Notes: generated from the letters alone by a model not told the origin. DNA of 64,000 nt from Plasmodium brasilianum (GCF_023973825.1 NC_090121.1:1265001-1329000), one strand, 5' to 3'; shown: positions 45,150-58,800, counted from the stretch's first letter. Made by a program: numbers and translations.

Positions 45150-45711
45150 TTCATTTTTTTTTTTTTTTTTTGAATTTACCTCTATCGTGAAATTGCGTCC
45201 CGAAGGATAAGCTTGAGCTGTTATTTAGATAAATCGTATCGTTTGTGTCGTTTGTCCCGTTTGATCCATCTGTTTCATTTGTTCCATTTGCGCCACTTGA
45301 ATCACAAGTCGATTCATTTGATTCATTTGGCTCATTTTGCTCATTCGAAGAGAAGTAGCGATCTCCGTCCATGCCATCATTAAAATCAATAACCGAATCT
45401 TGCTCACTGGAAAAGTTTGTATTATCCGAACTGCTCGTATTAACTTGCTGGACTTTGGGTAATTCGCATAATCTTTCAGTACCGCTTAAATCTGCTGTAT
45501 CTATTGTACACATCCTTCTCAAATTGAATTCATTTTTTTCCTCTTCAATGTTAATAAAACCCTTGCTTACTGATGTGCATAGTACGTCCCTTGTTTCTTC
45601 TAAATCAGCCCATTTGTTATCATTTTCTGCAAGTATGTTATATGAACATGCTTTATGTCCCTGTTCTACTACCTTAGAACGGTCTTCCATTTTTTGTATA
45701 TATTCGCTCAT
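43717..45711 (-). CDS. CCCH-type zinc finger protein, 3 exons
   Basis: Likely an RNA-binding protein. Exons are 45711-45180, 44610-44431 and 44258-43717, giving 417 residues. The exon 1-2 junction (AGAG|GTAAAT to ATATAG|GAACAT) is phase-consistent and places a CCCH finger right after it: C-x7-C-x5-C-x3-H in CRYEWTRGCHMGQFCRFCH, preceded by TCNP. A conserved-looking segment follows (APLGAVRVIPDAKTLATTK). Exon 1 is acidic and Asn/Thr/Ser-rich; exon 3 is Asn, Tyr and Arg-rich. The exon 2 end is less sure: I chose the only phase-1 donor (ACTT|GTAATC) that fits the exon 3 acceptor, though ORF 2 stays open for 17 more codons. The start is the ATG of MSEYIQKMEDRSK. Confidence 0.8.
45150..45172. repeat. 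T run inside CCCH intron 1
   Basis: A T run lies just beyond the exon 1 donor on the minus strand. It explains the lysine tail of the unspliced ORF. Confidence 0.8.
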
Positions 45712-45802
45712 ATGAATAGGAAAATAGATGGGCGTATATATAAATATAATTATACTTTTACATATATAGATAGACAAGCGTAAATGTGCATTAAAGAATG
45801 TG

Positions 45803-45819
<17 letters not shown>

Positions 45820-45837
<18 letters not shown>

Positions 45838-46015
45838 AGAGATATATATGTATGTATAGAGATATATATGTATGTATAGAGATATATATGTATGTATAGA
45901 GATATATATGTATGTATGGAGATATATATGTATGTATGGAGATATATATGTATGTACGGAGATATATATGTATGTACGGAGATATATATGTATGTACGGA
46001 GATATATATGTATAT
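45820..46015. repeat. 20-base repeat GGAGATATATATGTATGTAC
   Basis: Ten or so tandem copies with A/G and T/C variation (AGAGATATATATGTATGTAT to GGAGATATATATGTATGTAC) lie about 110-300 bases upstream of the CCCH gene start. Variants are grouped in blocks, as expected from unequal exchange or slippage. Confidence 0.95.
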
Positions 46016-48377
46016 GCAGATGTGTATATTTTTTTTTTTTTTTTTTAAAAAACATTAAAATTGTAGAAAAGTCATATAAAAGATATATATAAATTTTAGA
46101 ATAAAAAAATTTCACAAGTAGAATTAACATATACAATTACACATTCATAATTAACAATGCTTTCTTATTTTTATTCTGTATTAATAATTTAAAACATATT
46201 CACTATATATGGCATCTATATTTATGTAATATATTTTTAACAATATATATTCAAAAAATAAAAATATAATAAAACAGATCATATTTCTGCGCATTCTAAA
46301 AATTTTCCAAAATTTTTTTTAGGTACACCAAGTATAAATTTACACTTTTCTGTATTCCTATATTTGTATTTTTAAATTTGTTCATTCATGTTCATAAAAA
46401 TAGAAAACAATATAAATATGTATTTATCAATTTTTACAATAATTTAAAAAAAGAGAAAAAGAAAAAAAAGGAAATAAGAACTAAAAGAATAAGCTTTAAT
46501 TTTTACAAGAATTCATGTAATACAGTATAACATTTGTACATTTTAAAAATAAATAATTTCTTTAACTTAATGTTCAAACATTTTTTTTTTTTTTTTTTAA
46601 ATAATTTATAAATTAAATATTTAAAAACAAAAATTAATATTAAAAAAAAAAAAGAAAAAAAAGAAAAAAAATAGAATACATGAGTAAATAAAGGATGGCA
46701 GAAAATGCGTACACAACATAGTCATGAATACACTTGTAGACGTGCATGCAATAGCTTTAAAAATGGAATACATAATGATACTAGTAAAGTGTATATATAT
46801 ATATATATATATATTTGTATATGCACCTGCATGTACACGTACACGGATTAGTAACTATGCGCATGCACACGTATGTATATAAACGTATGTGTATTTTTGC
46901 TGACGGGGCACTTCTATTATTGTCAATTTCGTAGTTATGCTATAATATTTCTATAGTATTAAATAAATAATTAATATTAATACTAGAGCAAAAAATAATA
47001 AAGTCTAATAAGAATAGAAAAGAAAACTGCAAGGCTCTTAAGATAGGAAGAGGTTACTACAAACTAAGAGAACACGAAGTTCTTTAAAGAGATAAAAATT
47101 AAAACGAGTTATATAATTAAAAAGAAAATTCAAAGAAGTACTATTAGGTATGCATTTACATATGTATTTAAGTACATATGCACATATTTAAGCAAGTATA
47201 TATATATATGTTTATGCTTTTATATCCATTTCTTTTTTTTCAATATGTATCACGTGAAATAAAATTACGCAGAATTAAGTAAATATGTGAACGTCTTTTG
47301 CACAATAAGTATGCGGGCATACGGATCAAGAAGCAGACCAATAAACTATCAACTTGTTAACATTCCACATTCATAACGAAGTAGTAATAACAAAATTGGA
47401 GTAATAAAATTGGAGTAATAAAATTGGAGTTATAAAATTGAAATTATAAATTTGAAGTTATAAAAATGTAGTAATGGATTTGAATAAATTTGAATAAAAT
47501 TGAATACAGTTGATGTAATCAATAAGTAGTGATAAAAATTATTGTCATTTAAAGATTTAGGTAATTCTTTAACTGAATCATGAAGAATCTATCATTTGTG
47601 TAAAAAAAGAATTAAACATATAAAAAAAAAAAATAATAATTTGGTTTTAAAATAATTATTAGTTTTATTTATTTTTACTTCTACATATTTAAAATTACAA
47701 AAAAATTAAATTAATAATTTAGTTTTTATTATTTTACAAAATGTGCATATCAATTGCGTACATGTATTTTCACAATTCTAATAGGAACTTCCTATAATAG
47801 GAGTACAACAACTATGCACCAAAAAAAAAAAAAAAAAAAAAATACTTGAAACACATCAAATACGCCAAACACACCAAATACATCAAATAAGCCAAGTACA
47901 CTAAATACACTAAATTCCTAGTTATGCCCTGTCGATTTTTCACGTGCTTTATAATTAGATATATATAGACTTTCATTTTCATCTACATATATAAGAGACG
48001 TACATCGGTGTACTCAATAGGTTTGTATTTTTTCCCGTTTGCTTTTTCAAAAAATATAATAAAAAAAAATATTCTAGCATGCGCAAGTGTAAATGTATTT
48101 TATTTATTTATTTTTTTTTTTTAGTTATTATATTACGTACATACATGGATATACATATATATAAATATATATATATATATATTTATTTATTTATATCGCT
48201 ACGTGCACTAAAAGGGAAAGAAATAATTTTATAAAAAAAATAGAATTTTTGAAAATACTTTATGCGAGGTAGAACAATTAGTGTTTGTAATTAACATTTG
48301 TAGATAACTCCAGTGAGACTAATTTTGCTTCTTTTGTCGTTTTTTTTGTCGTTTTTTTTGTCGTTTTTTATGTCGTT

Positions 48378-48486
<109 letters not shown>

Positions 48487-49070
48487 CTTTCCCCTTCAAG
48501 TGGCCTTTTTATGCGCAAAATTTGCAATTTTTTAAAAAGGGAGAAACAAATAAATGTAAGGACGAACAAGTGCATATGGGAAAATATACAATGCATATGC
48601 ATCATACATACATCTATATATACGTACGTATATATAAAAAAATAATGTTATCCATACAATTTTTGCTAATTTTAATTTTGCTTCTCATTAATCTGCTACG
48701 AGTATTTTTTTACCTTTTTATGTGCATTTATGTAAGGCAAAAGTTAATAGTTCTTTTATGATCAATTTTTTCGACTTGTTCCAAATTATTTTTAGAAAAA
48801 AAAAGTGTAAAATTACCGAGAAGTAAATTTACCGATAATGCTTCTTTCTTAAATTTTTAAAATTGCAAAAAAAAAAAAAAAATTAAAATATACATAATAT
48901 ATTTCATATATATGCATATATATATATATATAATATATTACACTATTCTAAGTGTTACTGTTAAATTATAAAATAATTTACCCAAAAATTATTTCACTTT
49001 TCCCCTACTTAAAAAAGGAGCTCGTCGTTTTTACGCGAATTGTGCGCTTTATTCGACATGTACGTATGTA

Positions 49071-49121
<51 letters not shown>

Positions 49122-49423
49122 GTTTGTATTTGTTTCCTTATCTCTTTATTTTTTGTTTTAAATTTATGAAAATCTTGCAAATTCCTGTATGTTAAATGTG
49201 AAGATAAAAACAGCAAATACATATGATATTACAGGTAGGAAGAAAAGTCTTCCTATGTATGTATATATATAACCATACATACGTAAACAAGTATGTGTAT
49301 ATGAACGTATACCTATGTTCGTCGTGTGATATAAAATACTGCATTTAACTTTGCACTTTAAAAATTGCTTTTAACAAAATTAAGTTTTAATTAATTTATA
49401 AACTTCTCTCTGTTTTGGTTTGA

Positions 49424-49460
<37 letters not shown>

Positions 49461-50022
49461 ATTTTGTGTCTCTGTCAAACCATAATGTCAGATTAAGTGA
49501 AATGTCAAGCATATTTTATTGCTTTAATGAAACATTTTTAAAATGGGTTCTTCTTATTTGTACATACGCCCACGTATGAAAGGACTTTTTACCCTTCCAA
49601 GAAAAAACTAATTTAAAAAGGAAAAAAAAAAAAAGAAGAGGAGGAGTTGAACATTTAAATAAAGTCTCTGTACAAAGAAAAGAAAAAAAAAAAAAAAAAA
49701 GAACGAAATACACACCAATTTGGAACTTATACAAGTTCAAACGTTTAAAGTTACAGCTAAGGGAGAAACTTTTTTTTTTTTCTTTTTGAGGTAGATGATT
49801 TAATTTTATGGCTAGTCAAATCATGAAAGCTGACTTGTTCATGTGTAGAAAAATTTATATGATGTACATATTGTACGGTTAAATAAAAATTGTAGATATA
49901 TAAATACACGTTCTCGTGTGAAGAAATAAGCACAAACATACATAAATACGTCCATAAGTACTCCTGTAAGTACGCTAATAAATACGTCCATGTGTTTAAT
50001 TGTGTACGTTATTTAGCTCAAA

Positions 50023-50715
50023 ATGCTCTTTGTAAGATTTAGTAGAAAAATGAGTTATTCTCCCCAGAGGGGAATAGAAGAGTTATGGAAAAATAGCTTT
50101 TTAGATGATGTTAGTATGAAAACGAAACTGGAGTATAGCAAAACAGGGGATGCATGGCCGTGTGTTTTGCTAAGAAAAAAAAGCTTTAACGATTTACATA
50201 AATTATACTATATATGCTTAAAAGAAAAAAATAAATTATTAGGGGAGCAATATTATAATTTTCAAAATAGTACGAAAATGATTCAACACGGTCGTTTAAA
50301 AAAGGTAAAATTAACGATGAAAAGAATTTTAACAGTGTTATCAAGACGAGCTATACATGAACAATGTATTCGAGCTAAAGAAATTTTAAAAAAGCAACAA
50401 GAGAGAGAAATATACGAGACACAGAAATTTCAATTAGAAGAACAATTACTATTTTTAAAGCATAAAATAAATATTTTAAGAAATGATTTTTCCTTAGAAA
50501 AAAATACTTTAAAACTATCTATCAGTAAAATTCAAAACAGAATTGATGAATTAAATATTGTACTTAATCCTTTACGAAAGGAAACGATGCATTTATTAAA
50601 ACCACACTTCAAATATCAGAGAAAATATTCTGATTTGCCTGGTTTTATTTCATGGAAAAAACAAAATATTATTGCCCTTAGGAATAATATGAGCAAGTTG
50701 CACAGGTTTTATTAG
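50023..50715 (+). CDS. Mitochondrial ribosomal protein uL29m (MRP-L47 type)
   Basis: This is a large-subunit protein near the tunnel exit of the mitochondrial ribosome. The 230-residue ORF has the MRP-L47 core at about 41-115: TGDAWPCVLLRKKSFNDLHK, then LYYICLKEKNKLLGEQYY, then a basic helix RLKKVKLTMKRILTVLSRRA. These match the family's G-x-[AS]W-x2-x-LR-KSF-DLHKLW-VLLKE-N-L. The C-terminal half is a long charged coiled coil typical of apicomplexan versions. The N-terminus is short, basic and Ser/Phe-rich. The ATG at 50023 is used; MSYSPQ nine residues later is an alternative. Ends RFY. Confidence 0.88.
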   Translation: MLFVRFSRKMSYSPQRGIEELWKNSFLDDVSMKTKLEYSKTGDAWPCVLLRKKSFNDLHKLYYICLKEKNKLLGEQYYNFQNSTKMIQHGRLKKVKLTMKRILTVLSRRAIHEQCIRAKEILKKQQEREIYETQKFQLEEQLLFLKHKINILRNDFSLEKNTLKLSISKIQNRIDELNIVLNPLRKETMHLLKPHFKYQRKYSDLPGFISWKKQNIIALRNNMSKLHRFY

Positions 50716-51794
50716 CACATATAAATGTACGAAAAAAAAAAAAAAAAAAAAAGACAAACAAACAAATAAGCCTTTTGGTTTGTTTGGCATATGGGATAAG
50801 CCTAATTTCGTCCTTCGTTACATCAGTAAAACAGAACAAAAAGAAACGAAATAACATACAACAAAGCAAAATGAAATTATACTAATAGAGGGAATGTCGA
50901 TTGTTTTGTTTTCCCCATCCCAGCTATTTTATACTGCCCATTTTGGCATTTATATCTCTGCTTTTGCATTATATTCCTTTCTTTTTTTTTCTTTTTTTTT
51001 TTCATAATCGAAATTTACAACGTGTATGTATGTGCATATGGTATATGTATATATATTTATTCACACCCTTATATATGGAACAATAAGGAGTACCATGAAA
51101 ATCGAATATTTTTGAGTGATTTTTGCTAACACCTTTTAAATAAAAAGAATGTGCTCACATAATACTCGTAAAATTAATATAATAAAGCTCACACTAATTA
51201 TAACAAACGGGCTAATATTTGTATTATATTTTTACGTTAACAAGGATATAAAAACTACCGAGGCTACTTGTAGCTGCTGGGGAGGAGGGGGCAAAAAAAA
51301 CATAAGCATATACTATATTACATATATATATATATACACATAAGTACGTATATACATATACACGTATGCACATATGTATAAACGGACAACTGCAGTGAGC
51401 CCCTTTTCCTTCGATATATTTTTCTTCACTTTACATTCAGCTATATGGAAAATGTGTTCCTAGTACAATTTTTCTTTTCCTTTTTCTTTGCCTTTTTCTT
51501 TTTCTTTTTCTTTTTTTTTTTTTTTGTCAATTTTGTATTACTGTAACATTGTAATATTGCAGTGTTCCTATATTGTAATGCATTCCCGTTCAATTTTTTC
51601 CTTCCTTTCATGCCGATTCCTAATGCTCTTAACATATTTTTAAAAACACTGAAGTAATGCAATGTACGCTTTTGGTAATTATATATTATTATTTATTATT
51701 ATTTTGTTAAGGAATGAATTGCAATTTTTACGTGAAATGCATGTATAATTTTTGGAAGTAGCTTGTATACGTAATAAATGTGGCTTCATTTCAA

Positions 51795-51955
51795 TTTATT
51801 TCGTCATTATTTTTTATTTATTTTGTCATTATTTTTTATTTATTTTGTCATTATTTTTTATTTATTTTGTCATTATTTTTTATTTATTTTGTCATTATTT
51901 TTTATTTATTTTGTCATTATTTTTTATTTATTTTGTCATTATTTTTTATTCTTAT
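51795..51955. repeat. 22-base tandem repeat TCATTATTTTTTATTTATTTTG
   Basis: Seven almost identical tandem copies of a 22-base unit. All three plus-strand frames are open through it and give YFLFILSLFF-like translations, which is a composition effect. Confidence 0.95.
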
Positions 51956-52549
51956 TTTATTTTATTTTATTCTTATTTTTTTTTTTTATTTGGTGTTCCT
52001 CTCTCCTCTTTTTTTAAAAAATAAAATGCTGGCAAATGAATATTTACATTCAATGAAATAAAACTCATATGACGGGTTAACCCTCTCTTGCAAAAAAAAG
52101 AACAATCGTAAACATTGCAAGTAATCAAATATAACGTAAGAGATAAATTCAAGAATGTATTATCATAATTTGTAGCATTTTAAAAAAATATACGTATTTA
52201 ACATATATGAATTGGTGGATATATATGGCAAATTAAATACATTCGTTATACTTTTATATAGTGTACATGTAATTGTCGTGCCTTAAATGATGATTAGCAG
52301 ATTTAAAAAAGAAAAATTGTAAATTTAGGGCTAAGAGCAAAATACACAAATAAAGAAAAATAAAAAAATAAATTCGTTTTATTATAGTGTAAAAATTTTT
52401 ATCATATGATAAAAGAAAAAAGAAAGCTTCTAATTATTCTGTTCAAGTACGAAAACTATATTTACTGACCAACATAAATTGTGCAATACTGTAATAAAAA
52501 AGGAACAAGTTGTGTAACAGCATATGATCAAAAATAAAAATAAATACAT

Positions 52550-52675
52550 ATACATACGTAAATATACGTAAATATACGTAAATATACATACGTAAATATA
52601 CGTAAATATACATAAATATACGTAAATATACATACATAAATATACGTAAATATACATTAATATACATATATATAT
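52550..52675. repeat. AAATATACGT 10-base repeat
   Basis: About twelve copies of AAATATACGT or AAATATACAT in tandem, 260-390 bases upstream of the secreted-protein gene at 52939. Confidence 0.9.
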
Positions 52676-52938
52676 ACACATACGTATATACGAAGTTACG
52701 TTATTCGCTGTCAAAGAACAAATAGTTATAGTGAAAGAGAAAAAAGGAAAAAGGGGCTCACATTTCTGCCTTCCTTTTTTTTTATCTGAACAATTGCAAA
52801 GAAGAATAACCTATTTTTTACATAATACATATATGTATACTTATGTATGATTTTTGTTATATACATATATTTTTTTATGTGTAATAAGGAAATATTGTAA
52901 TTGTAATATATTTTTTTTTTTTTTAATCAAGAGAAAAT

Positions 52939-53694
52939 ATGTATATCGTAATTTTGTCCATCTTATTATTATGCATTACATTTTTCAATGGACGTACATT
53001 TAATAACGCGTATAGCACGTCTAAAGTGAAGGAAAATGGTAATACTTTATACACAGGCTTTCGTACGAAGGAAGATAAAGAAAATTATGTAAACAATTTA
53101 AACAGTTTAAACAATTTAAATTCCTATAATTTAATTAATGCAAAAAAAGAAAAGAATGCTTTTAAAATACGAAAAAATATGAACAAATTGTATAATGCCT
53201 TATACCCAAGCGAAATAGAAGAAGAGCATGAACAAGTAAGAAATGAGAATGATACATATGAAAAAGACGAAAACAAAGTTTACAGTGGTAATTACGAAAA
53301 ACATGGACCTCCATCTGTAGATAAAATAAGTGCAGACAATACAAGTAACAACAATTTAAAGAAGAATGATTTTAAAAGCAGGAATGTTTTTAATAAGGAA
53401 ATGAAAAGTAATTTTATAATTGACGAGGATGGACTGGCAGTACACAATAAGAATGGGTACAAAGATATTGATTATGGTGATATTAATAAACAAAGAACTT
53501 TTGATATATTTGGTAGCAATGAAAAAGTGAAGAGTGAATCTAACTTTGCCATCGTGAACTATCTGAAAGACTTTTTTCAAAATTCTCCTTATATAAAAAA
53601 TTTCCAAAATTTTATAGAAGTTTTTTTCAACAAATATGACCAACGTGTACTAGAGTCTACTGTTTTTTTTAATTTTGATGAAACATTATTTTAG
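52939..53694 (+). CDS. Small secreted Plasmodium protein
   Basis: A 251-residue single-exon ORF with a clear signal peptide at residues 1-19 (YIVILSILLLCITFF). The mature region is hydrophilic, Asn/Lys/Glu-rich, with a short SLNNLNS repeat near 54-62 and no further membrane segment. The only cysteine lies in the signal peptide, so it is not a disulphide-rich adhesion domain. A more ordered C-terminal segment starts near 200 (NFAIVNYLKDFFQ...FIEVFFNKYDQRVLESTVFF). No RxLxE/Q/D export motif is obvious after the signal peptide. Function not recognised. Confidence 0.8.
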   Translation: MYIVILSILLLCITFFNGRTFNNAYSTSKVKENGNTLYTGFRTKEDKENYVNNLNSLNNLNSYNLINAKKEKNAFKIRKNMNKLYNALYPSEIEEEHEQVRNENDTYEKDENKVYSGNYEKHGPPSVDKISADNTSNNNLKKNDFKSRNVFNKEMKSNFIIDEDGLAVHNKNGYKDIDYGDINKQRTFDIFGSNEKVKSESNFAIVNYLKDFFQNSPYIKNFQNFIEVFFNKYDQRVLESTVFFNFDETLF

Positions 53695-54419
53695 AGTGCT
53701 TTTGTTCATGCGTTTCAATTGGTATTTGTCATTTTGCTGAAAAGCGTATAAACATGTGTGTATGCACGTAGCTTTTATATGTATGCTTATAAGTATTGCA
53801 ATTATGTACGCACATATTTTTGTATATATGGGAAAGTCCCACTTAAGTGATGTTCCCCTTTAAGGGGGGAAATTGTTGCAATCTATTTGCGCAATTCGCA
53901 GTTAATTTCACCTAAGATATTGTAATATTTCTTTCATACTTTTTTTCGTGCTTTCTTTCTCTCCATTTTTTATTCCATCTTCCATTCCATCTTTCATTCC
54001 ATCTTTCATTCCATCTTTCATTCCATCTTTCATTCCATCTTTCATTCCATCCTTCATTCCATCTTTCATTCCATCTTTCATTCCATCCTTCATTCCATCT
54101 TTCATTCCTTCGTTTACCATTTCTTTTTCTTTTTTTTTTTTATTTTTCATTATTTTTGCACATATTGTAAGAACATTATCGAATTTAATGTTCTGTTAAA
54201 TTTTTTTTTAAATGGTATTTTTAGTATATGCAGTTTTATTATTATTTTTAAAAGTTATAATGATAGTTGTTGTGGAAAAATATTAAAACTTCTTTCACCT
54301 TTACCTAATGCGAAAAGGAAAAAAAAAAAAAAAAAAAAAAGGTGTACATTCAATACATGTAAAAAATATACATGAACTTACAACAAATGGGCCAATGTTT
54401 TTTTTTTTTTTTTTTTTTA
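53695..54419. other. Convergent intergenic region with 12-base array
   Basis: This is 3' flank between the secreted-protein gene (+) and the 1466-residue gene (-). It holds a 12-base array at about 53975-54105 and homopolymers at 54318-54340 and 54397-54418. Confidence 0.55.
53975..54110. repeat. 12-base repeat CCATCTTTCATT
   Basis: Ten or eleven tandem copies. On the minus strand it is open and encodes GMKD units between a lysine-rich start and KESTKKSMKEILQYLR. Confidence 0.95.
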
Positions 54420-55844
54420 TTAACACAATCGATTAGTAGTTATATATGTATAAATATACATATCTATATTGTGACTAAGTTTGTAATTTAATGCATTTTT
54501 AATTACCATCTTTTTTTTTGTATTGCACGATATGAGCAAATTTATCTTTTCGTTTTTTTTAAAATTATTTTTTCCTTCATTTTCGTTTACGCTGTTTTCT
54601 TTTCCTGCATTTCCTATAGCACCTATATTTCCTGCATTACCTACACCCTTTTTTCTTTTTTCGATATTACTACTGCTTCTAATAAAATCATCACTAACAC
54701 TCCCAATTTGCTCCATTTTTTCTTGTACACATTTTTCAAAGGAAAAGAAAAAATCAGTATTCGTTTTTAATAAGTAATTTTTTACATACACGTGGATATG
54801 TTCATAAAAATTAGGAAGTGAACTAAAAGAAAACAGACAATTAAAAACAAATTTGTTTAAAGAAAGTATTTTATAATTCTGTATTTTTTTATGTTCTTTA
54901 TGAGTTTTTTCATCTTCATTATGCATTTTTTTATTTTCCTTATGCATTTTATTATCGTCTTTATGAATTTTTTTATTTTCCTTATGCATTTTATTATCGT
55001 CTTTATGCATTTTTTTATTTTCCTTATGCATTTTTTTATCTTCTTTATACATTTTTTTATCTTCTTTACTAATTTGTTTTTTATTTTTCATAAAATTAAA
55101 TAACCCTAATTTGACAAACTCATCGAAGGTAAAATATTCTATGTTCTCCAAATTTATTATTTTTTTTCCTGAACTGTTCAGGTTATTTTCTTCAGTACAG
55201 CTATAATAGCTAGCTGTTTCCGTTGTGTCAATAATCTCACATAAATTTGTGTCACAATTATTTGTTTTACATAAATTGTTAATTGGTGTATCATTTTTTT
55301 CAACTCTTCTGTATGCGTTCGTGTCAAAGCTTTTTGTTTCTTTTTTTATTAAATAATCATAAGGAAAGCGAAATTTTTTTAGTATTTCCAATTTTTCTCT
55401 CTTGCTTACTACTCCTTCACATTGTATCTTTTCTTCTATAATATTTAAATAATTCCGGATAACCTGACAAATTGTGAGACACAGACAAAATTGGATTTAT
55501 CAAAAGCAATTGTAATCAGTGCACATCGCATAGGAAGCGGTGTAATATAGCACAGTAAAGCACAGGGGAAAACAAACAAGAAGCAATCACACACACAAAA
55601 GTAGACAAAAGCGGAAAAAAAAAATGTTTATAAAAAGACTCCAGAATAAACGGAAATGTTTGCATCATGTGTCAGAAAAGAAGTACCTACGATGTAATAT
55701 TTTAATTTTTAATTGAATAGAAAAATTATCAATGTTTGTTCTTAAAAATAGCACAATGATTACATATGCGCATATATGTGGGCTTGTATGTGTGCACATA
55801 TATACGTATATGTACATACATATATATATATATACATGCATAAG

Positions 55845-55883
<39 letters not shown>

Positions 55884-58800
55884 TGAGCAAGCCCAACCTT
55901 TTTCCTTGGACAGTCTTCCGTTGCCTTGGGATAGAAAAAAAAAAGAAGGAAAAAGAAAAAATCTAAAATGAAAACACGCTGATTTCCTTCCTTAGTGTTC
56001 TGATGAGGTACTTTTGAGGAGTCAATTCTTTCATGAGCACGTTCAAGAAGTGTAAACAAATTTTCTGAAACACTATATTCTTTAAAGTATGCAGTTAAAA
56101 GGTTTCTACCAAATAATATTGAAGCATACATTTTTTCCTGCTTCTTTTTTATAAAATGTAAACTGCAAATTATGTAGTTCCGTAGATCTTCTTTTGATAT
56201 TACTGGGAAATCGTTCGCAAGGAATATATAACTTAAAACATTTTTTAAAAAAATATGTACATAATTTTTTCTCATAAATAATCCGTTTATTTCAGTTTCT
56301 TTATTGACATTACAACATTGTGTGTTTAAGTTTATCCCAGAAAAATCGTTTTCCAAATTAGGGTATGCATGCTTCTTCACTTTGCTAAAAGATTTTATCT
56401 CTTCCAGTGGGCATTTCTTTACTCTAATTTCCATATTATCAGTTCCTTCACTTATGTCTTTTCTCTCTTCAATATAACAATGATTAGTTCGACTATTTTC
56501 CTTTTGTACATGACCAGGTGAATAACCCACTTCCCTTTTTTTATTAACTACAAAATTAATTTTTCTTCTCTTCTTGTTAAATGTGCTTGAATAGTAAAAA
56601 GGAATATTATGGGTAAAATTTTGTACATACTTTTTTACTTGCTCACACATATGATTTGCTTGTTTATATATACACAAATAGTGTAAAGTAACAAAATCGC
56701 TGATGTAATTTTTTAAATCGTGAAATATGAAAAAATATTTTCTCAAGTTCATTAATGAATTATTAAGAAGAGAATACAATGTATATACAAAACGACAGTT
56801 ATTAATAAAACAAAATTGTTCAGAAAAAAAAAATAAATGTTTTTCTCTTTTTGTATAAAAATTGTCTAAATTATGTGACTCATATATTTTTGACTTGTTT
56901 ATATTTTTAGCATACATTTCTTTATCTTCTATTAAAAATTTGTTTATATCATCTTTAATAATTTTTAAAAAGGGGAAGCAATAATTTTCATTTTCATATA
57001 TATAAAATTCTTTTTTACTTTTAGGAAAATAATTGAAAATTTGCATATTTCTTTCATTCTTAAGCTGCACATCATAATGTACTAAAGAATAAATAAACTC
57101 CCTTACAAAATAGTGTAAGTGTAGATAAAGTTGATGTTCAATATTAATTAAATAAAATTCTTGAAATGTAAGCAAAAATAATTGCATGGTAATAAATTTG
57201 TCTAAATACATTTTCTCTTTTTTCTTAGAATTATTTTTCCCTTCTAATATAGCTAGCCATATTCTTTTTTGAATTTTATCTAATTTATCCAAAATTAAAA
57301 ATTTCACTTCTTCATTTTCATTTTCAAACATTCTGAAGTTATTGTAGAGTTGTATGAGTTTATTTATCTCCTGAACATGATCATCATTTATTAGATCTAT
57401 AAATACATGGACATTCCTTTGTATATATTTCACAACACTATTTATGTTCTCTTCTATCAACCTTTTCCAAGCAAAAAGATTAAATAAATGTGTAATATAT
57501 AATTTTGTTATGTTGCAATATCGTTCCATGAAATAATTAGCTAGCTGTTTGTCCATTTTGAGGTCGCGAATAAATTCTCTTATTTCGGTAGTATCCATGA
57601 CTGTGGAAATCTTTTTTTGTTTATTTTTCTTCACACGAGTAGAAGTACTATTGTGAGAAATAACAACATCTGTTTTATCCTCTTCCTGAGAATTATCTAC
57701 TGGTATATTTGTTTTGCTCTTCTCCTTTTCTGCTACAGCAAGAGAGGAACTTATGTATTTTTTTGTTTTTCTTTTTTCCCTTTTTTTATCCGTCCTATTA
57801 CTGATTTCCGCTAAATTAACAATTTTCGAAACTAAATAAGTTGCTGACTTGTACATATATTTTTTTTTTTTTATCAGGTAAAATCTGGAATACCTGGAAT
57901 ATCTAGAACTTTTGTAGGTTTTTAAAAAATTTTCTATTTCTTTGTAATTTTTATCAAATTGATAGACTTTTTTCATTAAATGGAAATGCGAATGAACCCT
58001 TTGTTTGTTATATTTGTCATTCAAAATTTCTTTTTCTGAAAAAAAATTGCATTTTATATTTTTCTTATTCTTCGTGTCTTTCGAAGGATTGTATAAATTT
58101 ATAATTTTGCAGTTTACTTTGTATTTTTTTTTCTTATCATTTTTAGAATTTAAAAATTCTGAACTATTTTCAGCTCTTCCAATTATTACTCTTTCTTCAT
58201 TTCTCAATTTTATTACAACTACGTTGTTTTCTTCCTTTTCATTATTTCTTCCATTTCCACCATTACATTGCTCATAGCTTGTAATACTGCCATTATTGAA
58301 GACTTTCCATAATATGCTATTAATATGTTTATTAGTAGTATCTATATGTAAATGCAAATCAACCGCACCTAAGTAATTTTTGCTTTTTCTTCTGTAGTAC
58401 AAATCTGCAATATTACAAATAAAATTTGAGAAAAATAAAATATTCTTCCTTTCTGTAATATTAGTAATAGTCTGTTCTTCTTCTTCTTCTTCTTCTTCAT
58501 TCGGTTTCCCTGCACTTTGTTTCTCTGTACTCTGCTTCCCCAAAATGTTCTTTTCTACATTAGAAAGCTTATTAGAAGAATTAAACCTTTCACCATATTT
58601 AGGCTTTTCCTTTTCTGTCATACTTAGAATGTAGTCTTTTTTGTCTTGTGTATCCTCCTTTTGAGTTTTACCTTCATCGTACTTTTTTTTTTTTTTTTCG
58701 TTCCCTGGTATTTTGAACATTTTTGAGTCCACTTCCTCAGTGGGACTATTTTTCTCACTTGCCTTCTTTCCCCTAACCGACTCCCTTCCTCCCTCTTCCA

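Larger units (their letters stand above)
50716..52938. other. Intergenic region between two plus-strand genes
   Basis: It contains A runs near 50731-50750, a (TA)n patch at 51320-51340, T/C tracts at 51476-51525, and a 22-base array at 51795-51950. A TACGTAAATA array lies at 52550-52670, and a T run at 52911-52924 sits just before the next start. No gene is seen. Confidence 0.6.

Noticed and set aside
46100..48300. Centromere
   Set aside because: Plasmodium centromeres are 2-3 kb of almost pure AT. This region has recurring G and C and lacks the dense short AT repeats.
51752..52061. Three overlapping plus-strand ORFs at the 22-base array
   Set aside because: All three frames are open across the same repeat, which is a composition effect.
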